A DNA stretch of 46,953 nt from NCBI GenBank assembly GCA_016235255.1, contig JACRLM010000072.1, positions 1 through 46,953 of the forward strand, written 5' to 3'. Shown here one piece after another: positions 26,028 to 36,102 of this stretch (positions are counted from its first letter, which is position 1; the number at the start of each line of letters is the position of its first letter). Both the position numbers and the translations under genes were made by a program. Source of the DNA: Nitrospinota bacterium (GTDB lineage Bacteria > Nitrospinota_A > UBA7883 > JACRLM01). Under the pieces are notes generated by a model. It was not told where the DNA came from, ran no database searches, and was given only the letters and a program-made list of their open reading frames with translations.

Positions 26028-26578
26028 CGGAAAGCGAAAAGGCGGACGTCGCGGCGCTGGGCGACAGCGTGATAATCACCCAGTTGGACAAGATCATCGG
26101 CTGGGGCCGCAAATACAGCTTTTTCCTGTACCCGTTCGTGACGGCCTGCTGCGGCATGGAGTTCATGTCGGTGGCGGGGCCCAGGTACGATCTGGACAGG
26201 TTCGGCGCGGCCCTTCCCCGGTTCTCCCCTAGGCAGGCGGACCTTTTGATGGTGGTGGGAACGATAAGCCACAGGCAGGCGCCGATATTGGTGAAGGTCT
26301 ATAACCAGATGACCGAGCCCAAATGGGTGTTCGCTTTCGGTACCTGCACCGTATCCGGCGGGATGTATGACAACTACGCCACAGTGCAGGGGATAGACAC
26401 GCTGATCCCGGTGGACGTATATGTCCCCGGCTGCCCGCCGAGGCCGGAGATGGTGATAGACGGGCTTATAAAGCTTCAGCAGAAGGTGGTGGCCGAGCCG
26501 CACCAGATGGCGTACAAGAAGGGGATCGCCCCGGTGGGCGAGGCGGACGACAGGATCGTCACGGGGCGGAAGGCTTAA
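26018..26578 (+). CDS. nuoB: Complex I subunit NuoB (cluster N2)
   Basis: Carries the terminal [4Fe-4S] cluster N2 that reduces quinone. The four ligands are visible: the CC pair in TACCGMEFM, the Cys in GTCTVSGG and the Cys in PGCPPRPE. ATG 26018 (186 aa) has GGGAG at 7-nt spacing; ATG 26024 (ATGA overlap with nuoA) is the alternative. The frame extends upstream only because it overlaps nuoA. Confidence 0.97.
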   Translation: MGMTESEKADVAALGDSVIITQLDKIIGWGRKYSFFLYPFVTACCGMEFMSVAGPRYDLDRFGAALPRFSPRQADLLMVVGTISHRQAPILVKVYNQMTEPKWVFAFGTCTVSGGMYDNYATVQGIDTLIPVDVYVPGCPPRPEMVIDGLIKLQQKVVAEPHQMAYKKGIAPVGEADDRIVTGRKA

Positions 26579-26584
26579 TTAAAG

Positions 26585-27121
26585 ATGAGCGGCGCTGTGG
26601 AAACGGAAGATTCGGCGGTGATGGCGGCGGTGAAGGCGAAGTTCGCCGGATCGCGGACGCTGATCCACACCCATTGCCAGAAGGGGGACGACACGATAGT
26701 CGTGCGCGCCGATGACATACTAGACGTGATGGAATTCCTGCGCAACGGCGCGGGGCTTTCGTTCGACATGATTCTCGACGTGACGGCTGTGGACTATTTG
26801 AACGACATGGGGATATGGCCGTACATGGCGGAACTCGGGGCCCGGTTCGAGGTGGTGTACCACCTGTATTCGGTGGACAAAAACCATCGGATAAGGGTGA
26901 AGTCTCCGCTGCCCGCGGACAAGCCGCACATCAACTCGGTCACCTCCATATGGCCCGGGGCGGACTGGTTTGAGCGGGAGGCGTGGGACCTTTACGGTGT
27001 GGTGTTCAGGGGCCATCCGAATTTGAAGAGGATATTGCTGTACGAAGCTTTCGTGGGGCATCCGTTGCGCAAAGATTATCCGAAAACCAAGCGCCAGCCT
27101 TTGATCGGGCCGGTGAATTAA
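26585..27121 (+). CDS. nuoC: Complex I subunit NuoC
   Basis: A 178-aa connecting-arm subunit. It shows the 30-kDa subunit signature WPGADWFEREAWDLYGVVFRGHPNLKRIL followed by GHPLRKDYP. It is separate from nuoD, not fused as in E. coli, with a 15-bp gap. Confidence 0.97.
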   Translation: MSGAVETEDSAVMAAVKAKFAGSRTLIHTHCQKGDDTIVVRADDILDVMEFLRNGAGLSFDMILDVTAVDYLNDMGIWPYMAELGARFEVVYHLYSVDKNHRIRVKSPLPADKPHINSVTSIWPGADWFEREAWDLYGVVFRGHPNLKRILLYEAFVGHPLRKDYPKTKRQPLIGPVN

Positions 27122-27136
27122 CAGACAGATATCAAG

Positions 27137-28345
27137 ATGACCGAAACGAACAGGGATTACGACTTCCACCGGGAGCACCACACGGAGCTTCTGACGGTGA
27201 ACATGGGCCCGTCGCACCCGGCGACCCACGGCACCGTGAAGTTCCTGCTCACGCTCGATGGCGAGACGATAGAGAACATTGACGTGGAGGTGGGCTACCT
27301 GCACAGGGGTTTCGAGAAGGAGTGCGAGGCCACCACGTGGAACGGCGTTTTCCCGTACACCGACAGGCTGGACTACACCGCCAGCGTGCTCAACAACGTG
27401 GGCTACGCCATGGCCGTGGAGAAGCTGGCCGGGATAACCATTCCGGAGCGGTGCCAGTACATCCGGGTGATCGTAAGCGAGATGGCGCGCATGTCCGCCC
27501 ATTACACGACGACGGCGGCCGGGGCTCTCGAGCTTGGCGCGCTGACCGCGTTCATATATTTCGTCGAGGCGCGGGAACTTCTGTGGGACATGCTAGAGTC
27601 CGTTTGCGGCGCCAGGCTGACCCACAATTACGTGCGGATCGGCGGGGTGATAAGCGACCTTCCGGCGGACTTCAAACAAAACATAAAGACCGTGTTCGCC
27701 ACCAACAGGAAACTGTGGGTGGACTTTGACAAACTGCTCTCCAAGAACCGGATATTCATAGACCGCATGCGGGACGTGGGCGGCATAAGCCGTGAGGACG
27801 CCATCGCCTGGGGATTCACCGGGCCGTGCCTGCGGGCGGCCGGCGTGCCGTATGACGTGCGCCGGGCCAACCCGTACCTTGTTTACGACCGGGTGGACTT
27901 CGCCATTCCGGTGGGGGAGACGGGGGACAATTACGACAGGTTCCAGGTGCGCATGGAGGAACTGGAGCAGTCCATGCGGATCATAGAGCAGTGCCTGGAG
28001 CAGATGCCCGAAGGGCCTGTGAACATAAACAACCCGGATTTCAGGCAGGCCTCCAAGGACGACATATTCACGAAAATGGAGCCCCTTATCTTCCAGTTCA
28101 AGACCGTGGTGGAGGGGCATAAGATACCCAGGGGCGAAGCGTACGCCGCCGTTGAAGGGGCCAACGGGGAACTGGGCTATTACGTTGTCTCCAACGGCGG
28201 TGGGCATCCTGTGAAGATGCGCGTCCGCCCCCCCTGTTTCCAGCTTACGTCGGCGCTGCCGCTTCTTATCAAGGGGCGGATGATAGCCGACCTTATACCG
28301 ACGTTCGACATGATCAACCTTATCGGCGGGGAGTGTGACAGGTGA
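27137..28345 (+). CDS. nuoD: Complex I subunit NuoD (49-kDa)
   Basis: Forms the quinone pocket with NuoB. The 402-aa protein shows NMGPSHPATHGTVKF (quinone-site His loop), GYLHRGFEK, the FTGPCLRAAGVPYDVRRANPYLVYD block and a C-terminal DLIPTFDMINLIGGECDR end with the conserved Gly-Glu-x-Asp-Arg. The GTG of nuoH overlaps its stop. Confidence 0.98.
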   Translation: MTETNRDYDFHREHHTELLTVNMGPSHPATHGTVKFLLTLDGETIENIDVEVGYLHRGFEKECEATTWNGVFPYTDRLDYTASVLNNVGYAMAVEKLAGITIPERCQYIRVIVSEMARMSAHYTTTAAGALELGALTAFIYFVEARELLWDMLESVCGARLTHNYVRIGGVISDLPADFKQNIKTVFATNRKLWVDFDKLLSKNRIFIDRMRDVGGISREDAIAWGFTGPCLRAAGVPYDVRRANPYLVYDRVDFAIPVGETGDNYDRFQVRMEELEQSMRIIEQCLEQMPEGPVNINNPDFRQASKDDIFTKMEPLIFQFKTVVEGHKIPRGEAYAAVEGANGELGYYVVSNGGGHPVKMRVRPPCFQLTSALPLLIKGRMIADLIPTFDMINLIGGECDR

Positions 28346-29442
28346 GCGAAGCCCTGATTCCCGACCTGATAGAGACGGCGTTCAAGATAGCCTTCGTGTT
28401 CGGGCTGAACATGGGCTTTTTCGCCCCTATGCTAGGCTGGGTGGAGCGCAAGCAGTCCGCCGTGATGCAGGACCGTATCGGGGCCAACCGGGCGGACATA
28501 CTCGGCTTCACAGTGATAGGGCTGTTCCACAGCATGGCCGACGCGCTAAAGCTTATATTCAAGGAAGATTTCATCCCGCGCGGAGCCGACAGGGTGATGC
28601 ATACCCTGGCCCCGGCCATCGCGCTGATCCCGGCGTTGTCCGCCTTCGCGGTGATCCCGTTCGGCGGCAAGTACAACCTGTGGGGCCACCCGGTGAACCT
28701 TGTGATAGCGGACCTGGACGTGGGGGTGCTTTACGTTTTCGCCATAGCGTCGCTGGCCACATACGGTGTGGTGCTGGCCGGATGGGCGTCCAACAACAAC
28801 TGGTCGTTCATCGGCGGGCTTCGCGCCGCCGCGCAGATGTTTTCGTACGAAGTGGCGATGGGGCTGACCATCATGGGCCTTGTGATGTACTACCAGAGCC
28901 TGTCGCTTGTGACCATTGTGGCCAAACAGGAGAGCTTCTGGAGCTGGGGGATAATCTGGCACTGGCCCGCGTTCATACTTTATTTCACATGCGCCATCGC
29001 GGAGAACAAGAGGACTCCTTTTGACATACCGGAGGCGGAGAGCGAACTCGTGGCCGGATACTTCACGGAGTATTCGGGGATGAAGTTCATCATGTTCTGG
29101 ATGGCGGAGTTCGTGGAGATCGTCACCATCGGCGCGCTTTGCGTGGTGTTGTTCCTGGGCGGGCATCACCTGCCGGGGATCACCGACAGGACGCTTATCG
29201 AGCTTTTCGGCGGGGCGGGGTCCACCACGGCGAACCTTATCGCGATGTTCGTGGGGATCGGGGTCTTTATAGTGAAGCTGGTGATCCTGATATTCGTGCA
29301 GATGACGGTCCGGTGGACGCTTCCCCGGTTCCGTTATGACCAGGTGATGAAGCTCGGGTGGAAGATGATCCTTCCGCTTTCCCTTATATGGATATTTGTG
29401 ATGGGCGCGGGAATCCTTTCCGGGATAGTGCCCAAGCCGTAG
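28342..29442 (+). CDS. nuoH: Complex I membrane subunit NuoH
   Basis: The 366-aa ND1-like subunit at the quinone channel, with about eight helices. Visible family motifs are MLGWVERKQSAVMQDRIGANRA, the ENKRTPFDIPEAESELVAGYFTEYSG loop (charged E-channel) and a C-terminal RWTLPRFRYDQVMKLGWK. It starts with GTG overlapping the nuoD stop by 4 nt. Confidence 0.98.
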   Translation: MSEALIPDLIETAFKIAFVFGLNMGFFAPMLGWVERKQSAVMQDRIGANRADILGFTVIGLFHSMADALKLIFKEDFIPRGADRVMHTLAPAIALIPALSAFAVIPFGGKYNLWGHPVNLVIADLDVGVLYVFAIASLATYGVVLAGWASNNNWSFIGGLRAAAQMFSYEVAMGLTIMGLVMYYQSLSLVTIVAKQESFWSWGIIWHWPAFILYFTCAIAENKRTPFDIPEAESELVAGYFTEYSGMKFIMFWMAEFVEIVTIGALCVVLFLGGHHLPGITDRTLIELFGGAGSTTANLIAMFVGIGVFIVKLVILIFVQMTVRWTLPRFRYDQVMKLGWKMILPLSLIWIFVMGAGILSGIVPKP

Positions 29443-29456
29443 AGGTGATGAAATAG

Positions 29457-30050
29457 ATGGCGATCACGATAAAGAAGACGCGGCGGGAAGTGACGCTCTC
29501 CCTTTGGGAGAAGTCATACCTGCCGGAGGTGCTGCGCGGGATGTACATAACGCTGCGCCACTTCGCACGGAATTTCGGCGGGCTGATAAACGAGTTTGTT
29601 TTGGGCGGCGGCCGGGGCGAGCGGAAGATAATGACGGTGTATTACCCGGAGGAGACGTTGATCCCTCCGCCCGCGTTCCGCGGCAGGCCGGTGCTTGTGC
29701 GCGGGTCCAACGGGCTGGAAAAATGCGTTGCCTGCGGGCTGTGCGAGGCCGTATGCCCTCCACACTGCATCAGCATAATAGGCGGGGAGCGGGACAACGG
29801 CGACAGGTACCCCGTGTCTTACACCCTGGACGGGGCGCGGTGCATCTTCTGCGGCAGGTGCGAGGAAGTGTGCCCCAAAGAGGCCATCGTGATGAGCGAC
29901 AGCTGGCGGGAGCTTTGCGAGTATGACCGGAGCAGGATGCTTTATACGAAAGAGGACCTGCTTGTCCCGGAGAGCGATTTGAAGAAGCGGCTTGACCTGA
30001 TACGGAGCAGATATTATTCCGCCGCGCAATACGAGACTATTGGAAGATAG
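29457..30050 (+). CDS. nuoI: Complex I ferredoxin subunit NuoI
   Basis: A 197-aa subunit carrying N6a and N6b. It holds two CxxCxxCxxxCP motifs: CVACGLCEAVCP and CIFCGRCEEVCP. The N-terminal region (about 30-55) is the membrane-facing amphipathic part, and the C terminus is longer than in the smallest homologues. It lies 14 bp after nuoH, and nuoJ follows after 3 bp. Confidence 0.97.
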   Translation: MAITIKKTRREVTLSLWEKSYLPEVLRGMYITLRHFARNFGGLINEFVLGGGRGERKIMTVYYPEETLIPPPAFRGRPVLVRGSNGLEKCVACGLCEAVCPPHCISIIGGERDNGDRYPVSYTLDGARCIFCGRCEEVCPKEAIVMSDSWRELCEYDRSRMLYTKEDLLVPESDLKKRLDLIRSRYYSAAQYETIGR

Positions 30051-30053
30051 ACG

Positions 30054-30551
30054 ATGGAACTATTAGCGTTCAACATGTTTGCGGCGGTGGCGGTGGCGTG
30101 CTCGCTGTTCATGATCGTGTCCAAAAAGCCGGTCAATTCGGCGATGAACCTGATCGCGGTGATGTTCGCCCTTGCCGGGCTTTTCGCGATGCAGGAAGCG
30201 CATCTTATCGCCGCCCTGCAGGTGCTGGTGTACGCCGGGGCCATCATGGTGCTGTTCCTGTTCGTGATAATGATGCTCAACCTCAGGGAGAAAGTAGGGA
30301 TGGAGACGCGCCGCCAGCCTTTCGCGCAGCTTCTGGCCGTGATCGTGCTCGGCGGGCTGTTCACTCCGATGGTGGCCCTTTACGACCCTTCGGCGGTGAA
30401 AGTGAAAATCATAAACCAGACGTTCGGCTCCACGGCGGGGGTCGGGCGGCTTTTGTTCACAGATTACCTGCTCCCATTCGAAATAGCGTCCGTGCTTCTG
30501 CTGGCGGCGCTGGTGGGGGCGGTGGTGCTCACAAAAACGAGGCTGCGGTAG
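30054..30551 (+). CDS. nuoJ: Complex I membrane subunit NuoJ
   Basis: A 165-aa protein with five hydrophobic helices. The ND6-type signature is [24 protein letters not shown], which includes the pi-bulge helix region. The terminal helix reads [19 protein letters not shown]. It sits directly before nuoK. Confidence 0.96.
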   Translation: MELLAFNMFAAVAVACSLFMIVSKKPVNSAMNLIAVMFALAGLFAMQEAHLIAALQVLVYAGAIMVLFLFVIMMLNLREKVGMETRRQPFAQLLAVIVLGGLFTPMVALYDPSAVKVKIINQTFGSTAGVGRLLFTDYLLPFEIASVLLLAALVGAVVLTKTRLR

Positions 30552-30555
30552 GCAG

Positions 30556-30858
30556 ATGATAACAGTAAACCATTACCTCGCGCTGTCCGCGGTATTGTTC
30601 AGCATTGGCGTTGTCGGTGTGCTAACACGGCGCAACATCATCGTGATAATGATGTCCATCGAGCTTATGTTGAACGCGGGCAACCTTCTTTTTGTCACTT
30701 TCGCCCGGCACATGGGGGACATGGGCGGGCATGTTTTCGTTTTCATGGTGATGGCGGTGGCGGCGGCGGAGGCCGCAGTCGGGCTGGCCATCGCCCTGGC
30801 GTTGTTCAAGAACCGCGCCACCGTGGACATTGACGAAATGAACATCCTCAAGGGGTAA
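30556..30858 (+). CDS. nuoK: Complex I membrane subunit NuoK
   Basis: A 100-aa ND4L-like subunit with three helices. The conserved proton-path glutamates are in [15 protein letters not shown] and [16 protein letters not shown]. Four bases separate it from nuoJ and eight from nuoL. Confidence 0.97.
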   Translation: MITVNHYLALSAVLFSIGVVGVLTRRNIIVIMMSIELMLNAGNLLFVTFARHMGDMGGHVFVFMVMAVAAAEAAVGLAIALALFKNRATVDIDEMNILKG

Positions 30859-30866
30859 CCGGAAAT

Positions 30867-32819
30867 ATGTGGGGTCTTGAGCACATCTGGTGGGTTCCGG
30901 CGCTGCCGCTCATAGGGGCGACGCTAAACGGCCTGTTGGGTTTCCGTGTCTCCAAGAAGATGGTGGGCGTTTTCGCCGTAGGCTCCACGGGGCTTTCGTT
31001 CCTGGTGGCCGCCATGGCGTTTTTCAACCTTCTTTCGCTTCCGGCGGAGGAAAGGCTTTACGAAAGCGTCATTTTCAAATGGATAGAGGCCGGGTCTTTC
31101 ACCGCGGAGGCGGGGATACAGATAGATCCGCTTTCCGCGATATTCCTGATGGTGGTGACGGGGGTGGGATTCCTCATCCATGTATATTCCATCGGCTACA
31201 TGGGGCACGAGGCGGGGTATCCCAGGTATTTTGCGTACCTGAACCTGTTCATGTTCTCCATGCTGATGCTTGTGCTGGGGAACAATTTCCTTTTGATGTT
31301 CATCGGCTGGGAAGGGGTTGGGCTTTGCTCGTACCTGCTGATCGGCTATTACTACGAAAAACAGTCCGCCTCCGACGCCGGGAAAAAGGCGTTCGTGATG
31401 AACCGGATAGGGGACTTCGGTTTCCTTCTGGCGATCATGTGGATATTCTGGACTTTCGGCTCCATTGATTACACCACGGTGTTCCCGGCGGCGCATGAGA
31501 AGCTGATGCTCGGCGGCATGGCGGTGACGGGGATAACGCTTCTTCTGTTCCTTGGCGCCACCGGCAAGTCCGCCCAGATACCGCTATACACCTGGCTGCC
31601 GGACGCGATGGAAGGCCCCACGCCGGTGTCGGCCCTCATACACGCGGCGACGATGGTGACGGCGGGAGTGTACATGGTGGCAAGGTGCAACGCCCTTTTC
31701 AACCTGGCGCCCACGACCATGATGGTGGTGGCGCTCATCGGCGCGGCGACGGCCATTTTCGCCGCCACAATGGGTCTTTATCAGAACGACATCAAGCGCG
31801 TGCTGGCCTATTCCACCGTGTCGCAGCTAGGCTACATGTTCCTGGCGTGCGGGGTGGGCGCGTATGTGGCGGCGGTTTTCCACGTGATGACCCACGCGTT
31901 TTTCAAGGCCTGCCTCTTCCTTGGATCCGGCTCGGTGATTCACGGCATGTCCGGCGAACAGGACATGAGGGAGATGGGGGGGCTCGGTAAAAAGATGCCC
32001 CAGACGCATCTGACGTTCCTGATATCCACCCTCGCCATCGCGGGCATCCCGCCGCTGGCCGGGTTCTTCTCCAAAGATGAAATACTGCTTTCCGCGTTCC
32101 TCGGCCACACACCGGGTCATCTGGTATTTTGGGGATTGGCGACAATCGCCGCCGGCGTGACGGCCTTTTATATGTTCCGGCTTTATTTCATGACATTCAC
32201 CGGCGAGCTTCGCGCCCATGACCATCATGTGCGCGACCATGTGCATGAATCGCCCTCCGTGATGACCATGCCGCTTATGATCCTGGCCGGCCTTGCGGCG
32301 GTGGGGGGATTTGTGGGCCTGCCGATAATCGAGGGGGGCCACGCGTTAAGGGAGTTCCTCGCCCCGGTCTTCCATGTCCACGGCGCGCCGGAGCATCCGC
32401 ACGCGGACCTGGGCATGGAGCTCGGGCTGATGGGTGTGTCCGTCGCGATGGCTGTCATCGGCATATTCACCGCGCGGTACTTCTACTTCACCAATCCGGC
32501 GGCCGCAAAAGAACTCGCGGAAAAAGAGGGGGTGACCAAGACCATATACACCCTCATGCAGAACAAATACTATGTGGACGAAATATACGACGCGCTGTTC
32601 GTAAAGCCCATCGTGGCCTTCTCGGACAAGGCGCTGTGGAAGATATTCGACGTGAAGATAGTGGACGGATTCGTCAACGCCATGGCCGACCTGTTCATGG
32701 GGCTCGGCGCGGCGTTCCGCACGATGCACACGGGGCTCACCCGCAACTACGCCTTGGCGATGGTGTTCGGAGGTGTGTTCCTTGTGGGCTTCTGGCTGGT
32801 TTCGATGGGTGGAAGATAA
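30867..32819 (+). CDS. nuoL: Complex I antiporter-like subunit NuoL
   Basis: The most distal proton-pumping subunit, with the long lateral helix. 650 aa. Visible are GWEGVGLCSYLLIGYYY (helix 5 Glu), LGATGKSAQIPLYTWLPDAMEGPTPVSALIHAATMV (helix 7 Lys and the broken helix), FFSKDEIL and a C-terminal region after a variable His-rich loop (HDHHVRDHVHE, about 450-460). The length is normal for NuoL. Confidence 0.97.
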   Translation: MWGLEHIWWVPALPLIGATLNGLLGFRVSKKMVGVFAVGSTGLSFLVAAMAFFNLLSLPAEERLYESVIFKWIEAGSFTAEAGIQIDPLSAIFLMVVTGVGFLIHVYSIGYMGHEAGYPRYFAYLNLFMFSMLMLVLGNNFLLMFIGWEGVGLCSYLLIGYYYEKQSASDAGKKAFVMNRIGDFGFLLAIMWIFWTFGSIDYTTVFPAAHEKLMLGGMAVTGITLLLFLGATGKSAQIPLYTWLPDAMEGPTPVSALIHAATMVTAGVYMVARCNALFNLAPTTMMVVALIGAATAIFAATMGLYQNDIKRVLAYSTVSQLGYMFLACGVGAYVAAVFHVMTHAFFKACLFLGSGSVIHGMSGEQDMREMGGLGKKMPQTHLTFLISTLAIAGIPPLAGFFSKDEILLSAFLGHTPGHLVFWGLATIAAGVTAFYMFRLYFMTFTGELRAHDHHVRDHVHESPSVMTMPLMILAGLAAVGGFVGLPIIEGGHALREFLAPVFHVHGAPEHPHADLGMELGLMGVSVAMAVIGIFTARYFYFTNPAAAKELAEKEGVTKTIYTLMQNKYYVDEIYDALFVKPIVAFSDKALWKIFDVKIVDGFVNAMADLFMGLGAAFRTMHTGLTRNYALAMVFGGVFLVGFWLVSMGGR

Positions 32820-32841
32820 GGTTTAACGGGGATTTGACGTG

Positions 32842-34431
32842 ATGGAGTCTTTGCCGGTCCTTTCGTTGGTGACATTCATCCCGCTTGCCGGGCTGCTTGT
32901 CATCCTGCTGATTGACAAGGAGAACGTGACACTCATCCGTGGTGTGGCATTTGCCGCCACGCTTGTGGACTTTTTCGTTTCCATCCCGCTGTTCACCCGG
33001 TTTGAGAACACGCACCTGATGCAGTTTGTGGAGAAGAAGGACTGGCTGCCGCAGTTCGGCGTGAGCTATTACATGGGGATAGACGGCATATCCATGTTCC
33101 TGATCCTGCTGACCACCCTGACCACCGCCATATGCGTCCTTTCGACGTGGACGGCGGTGGAGAAGCATGTAAAAGAGTTCATGATGATGATCCTCATGCT
33201 GGAAACGGGGATGATCGGGGTCTTCTGCGCTCTGGACTTCTTCCTGTTCTACGTGTTCTGGGAGCTTATGCTCATCCCGATGTACTTCATCATCGGAGTT
33301 TGGGGCGGCCAGCGGCGGATATACGCGGCGGTGAAGTTCTTCATATACACGATGGTCGGCTCGGTGCTCATGCTCCTTGCGATCATGTGGCTGTACTTGC
33401 ACCACCATGAGGTCAAGGGCTTCTATACGATGGACATCCTGGCCTACCAGGGGCTGGAGATCGGGCTGACGGCGCAGGTGGTCCTGTTCCTGGCGTTCTT
33501 CCTGGCGTTCGCCATCAAGGTGCCGATGTTCCCGTTCCATACATGGTTGCCGGACGCCCACGTGGAGGCGCCGACAGCCGGATCTGTGATACTGGCCGGC
33601 ATACTTCTGAAAATGGGAACGTACGGGTTCCTGCGGTTCTCCCTGCCGATATTCCCGGAGGCCACCATATGGGCTGTTGACTGGGTAAGCTGGCTTGCCC
33701 TCATCGGCATAGTTTACGGGGCGCTTGTGGCCATGGTGCAGGAGGACGTGAAGAAGCTTGTGGCGTACTCGTCCGTAAGCCACCTGGGCTTTGTGATGCT
33801 GGGGATTTTCGCGCTTAACGTGCAGGCGATAGAAGGCGGCCTTCTGCAGATGCTAAACCACGGCGTCTCCACCGGCGCGCTCTTCCTTGCGGTGGGGGTG
33901 CTTTACGAGCGGCGCCACACCAGGCTGATTTCCGAGTATGGCGGCGTCACCAGCAAGATGCCTGTGTTCGCGGTGGTGTTCATGATTGTCACGTTGTCGT
34001 CCATAGGGTTGCCGGGGCTCAACGGTTTCGTGGGCGAGTTCCTGGTGCTTATGGGGACGTGGAAGGCCAATCCGCTTTTCGCGGCGATAGCCACTTCCGG
34101 GGTCATCTGGGGGGCGGTGTACATGTTGTGGATGTTCCAGCGGGTGATGTTCGGCAAGGTGACAAATCCGAAAAATGAAAAACTTAAGGACCTGAACCTG
34201 CGTGAGATTGTTTATTTCGCGCCTTTCATAGTTCTTATATTCGTCATGGGCGTGTTCCCTACGCCGTTTATAAAAAAGATGGAGCCTTCCGTGGTGCATC
34301 TGGTCAATCAGGTGAAGGCACATCAGGGGAGCCCGTCCGGGCTCGCCCAGACGCCGGCCGGAATGCCGGTTCCGGCGCAAAGCCACGGCCATGGGCATGG
34401 GGCGATCGGCTCCACCGGGTCGGATGGATAG
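32842..34431 (+). CDS. nuoM: Complex I antiporter-like subunit NuoM
   Basis: An antiporter-like proton-pumping subunit, 529 aa. The Glu of [12 protein letters not shown] and the Lys of [38 protein letters not shown] mark the channel, with [19 protein letters not shown] in the second half. The C terminus carries an unusual hydrophilic tail of about 30 residues rich in Pro, Gly and His (HGHGHG). ATG 32842 is chosen; GTG 32839 is an equal alternative. Only one NuoM-like gene is present. Confidence 0.97.
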   Translation: MESLPVLSLVTFIPLAGLLVILLIDKENVTLIRGVAFAATLVDFFVSIPLFTRFENTHLMQFVEKKDWLPQFGVSYYMGIDGISMFLILLTTLTTAICVLSTWTAVEKHVKEFMMMILMLETGMIGVFCALDFFLFYVFWELMLIPMYFIIGVWGGQRRIYAAVKFFIYTMVGSVLMLLAIMWLYLHHHEVKGFYTMDILAYQGLEIGLTAQVVLFLAFFLAFAIKVPMFPFHTWLPDAHVEAPTAGSVILAGILLKMGTYGFLRFSLPIFPEATIWAVDWVSWLALIGIVYGALVAMVQEDVKKLVAYSSVSHLGFVMLGIFALNVQAIEGGLLQMLNHGVSTGALFLAVGVLYERRHTRLISEYGGVTSKMPVFAVVFMIVTLSSIGLPGLNGFVGEFLVLMGTWKANPLFAAIATSGVIWGAVYMLWMFQRVMFGKVTNPKNEKLKDLNLREIVYFAPFIVLIFVMGVFPTPFIKKMEPSVVHLVNQVKAHQGSPSGLAQTPAGMPVPAQSHGHGHGAIGSTGSDG

Positions 34432-34469
34432 AAAGAGGGCCTAACAATGAATAAACCGATGAGGCGGCA

Positions 34470-35924
34470 ATGAGCCCGATACACATACCAGCCATCCAGC
34501 TTTCGGCGATAGCGCCGGAGATAATCCTTACATGCACGGCGGCGCTATTGCTGATGATGGAAGTGTTCGCCGAGAAGAAGGGAAAAGACCACTTGGGCTA
34601 TGTGGCCCTGGCCGGTGTGGCGCTGGCCGGCTATGCCACCATTGGCCTTCACGGCCCCGCGCATCCCGCTTTTTCCGGCCTGTATGTGGTGGACAACTTT
34701 TCCACTTTCTTTAAAGTGGTGTTCCTGATAGGGACGGGGCTTTCCATCCTGCTGTCCGTCAAGTACATCAAGGATGAGGGGATAGACAGCGGCGAGTATT
34801 ACGCCATGCTCCTTTTCGCCACGGTTGGCATGTTCACGCTGGCCTCGGCGGCCAACCTTATAACGGTCTTCATGGGGGTGGAGGTCCTTTCAATATCCCT
34901 ATATGTGCTGGCGGGATACACCCGGGCGAGGGAAACTTCCAACGAAGCGTCCATCAAATATTTCATCCTCGGCGCGTTGTCGTCCGGATTCCTGCTATAC
35001 GGCATCGCGCTGGTCTACGGCGCCACCGGGACGACAGGGCTGCACGCCATCGGTGATGCGGTGCGAGCCGGTGTCGGGAACAAAATGACCCTTACCGTGG
35101 GCGCCGCCCTAATAACCCTGGGCTTTTGCTTCAAGGTTGCGGCCGCTCCGTTCCATATGTGGACGCCGGACGTTTACCAGGGGGCTCCTTCGCCGGTGAC
35201 GGCGTTCATGTCCGCCGGGCCCAAAGCGGCGGCTTTCGCGGCGTTCCTGCGGGTGTTCGCGGAGGCGTTCCCGGGGCTTAAAGGGGAGTGGTGGGAGATC
35301 ATCTGGATTCTCGCCGCCGTCACAATGACGCTTGGTAACGTTGTCGCGCTCCAGCAGAACAACGTGAAAAGGATGCTGGCCTACTCGTCCATATCCCACG
35401 CAGGATACGTGCTTGTGGGCTTTGCGGCGGGAAGCCCGGCGGCTTCTTCGTCCATATTGTTCTACATGCTCGCCTACACGTTCATGAACATAGCCGCCTT
35501 CGCCATAGTTACCGGGATCGGCGGCAAGGGGGAGGAAAAAGTCTATTTTCAGGACTATACAGGGCTTGGATATTCCAGGCCTGCCGTGGGTCTGGCCTTG
35601 TCCGTGGCGCTTTTCTCCCTGGCCGGGATACCCCCCACAGCCGGGTTCGCCGGGAAATTCTACGTTTTCCTTTCGGCCATCGACGAGGGTTTCATCTGGC
35701 TCGCGGTGATCGGCGTGCTCAACTCCGTCGTGTCGGTGTTCTACTATCTGCGGCTGACGGTGTACATGTACATGCGCGAGGAAGGCAAGGCCGAGGCCAC
35801 CCCCGCGTTCGCCCCATCGCTTGTGGTGGCAACGGCGGTGGCGGTCACAGGCGCGCTATGGCTTGGCATCGCTCCGGGGCCATACATCGAGATGGCCAAG
35901 GCCGCCTTTTTAACCTTCCAATAA
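34470..35924 (+). CDS. nuoN: Complex I antiporter-like subunit NuoN
   Basis: A 484-aa proton-pumping subunit and the last gene of the operon. Signatures are MGVEVLSISLYVLAGYTR, FKVAAAPFHMWTPDVYQGAPSPVTAFMS, MLAYSSISHAGYVLVGF and SLAGIPPTAGFAGKFYVF. GAGG stands 6 nt before the ATG. An eight-codon open frame (34447-34473) with its own Shine-Dalgarno GAGGG ends in the nuoN start (ATGA), which suggests translational coupling. Confidence 0.97.
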   Translation: MSPIHIPAIQLSAIAPEIILTCTAALLLMMEVFAEKKGKDHLGYVALAGVALAGYATIGLHGPAHPAFSGLYVVDNFSTFFKVVFLIGTGLSILLSVKYIKDEGIDSGEYYAMLLFATVGMFTLASAANLITVFMGVEVLSISLYVLAGYTRARETSNEASIKYFILGALSSGFLLYGIALVYGATGTTGLHAIGDAVRAGVGNKMTLTVGAALITLGFCFKVAAAPFHMWTPDVYQGAPSPVTAFMSAGPKAAAFAAFLRVFAEAFPGLKGEWWEIIWILAAVTMTLGNVVALQQNNVKRMLAYSSISHAGYVLVGFAAGSPAASSSILFYMLAYTFMNIAAFAIVTGIGGKGEEKVYFQDYTGLGYSRPAVGLALSVALFSLAGIPPTAGFAGKFYVFLSAIDEGFIWLAVIGVLNSVVSVFYYLRLTVYMYMREEGKAEATPAFAPSLVVATAVAVTGALWLGIAPGPYIEMAKAAFLTFQ

Positions 35925-36102
35925 GCGGCGAGCCGGTTTTCCTCCTGTTCCGTCCGGAAAATATAATCCAGCTGTCCGTCTAACTTGCTTTAACGGCGGC
36001 CGCGGGGAAATATATAGCGGCGCAACCATAAGCGTTAAGGTAGAATAGCGCAATGCCCGCAAGGGGCGTGTGTTAATTATTAACAGCAAGTTACAGAGGT
36101 TT

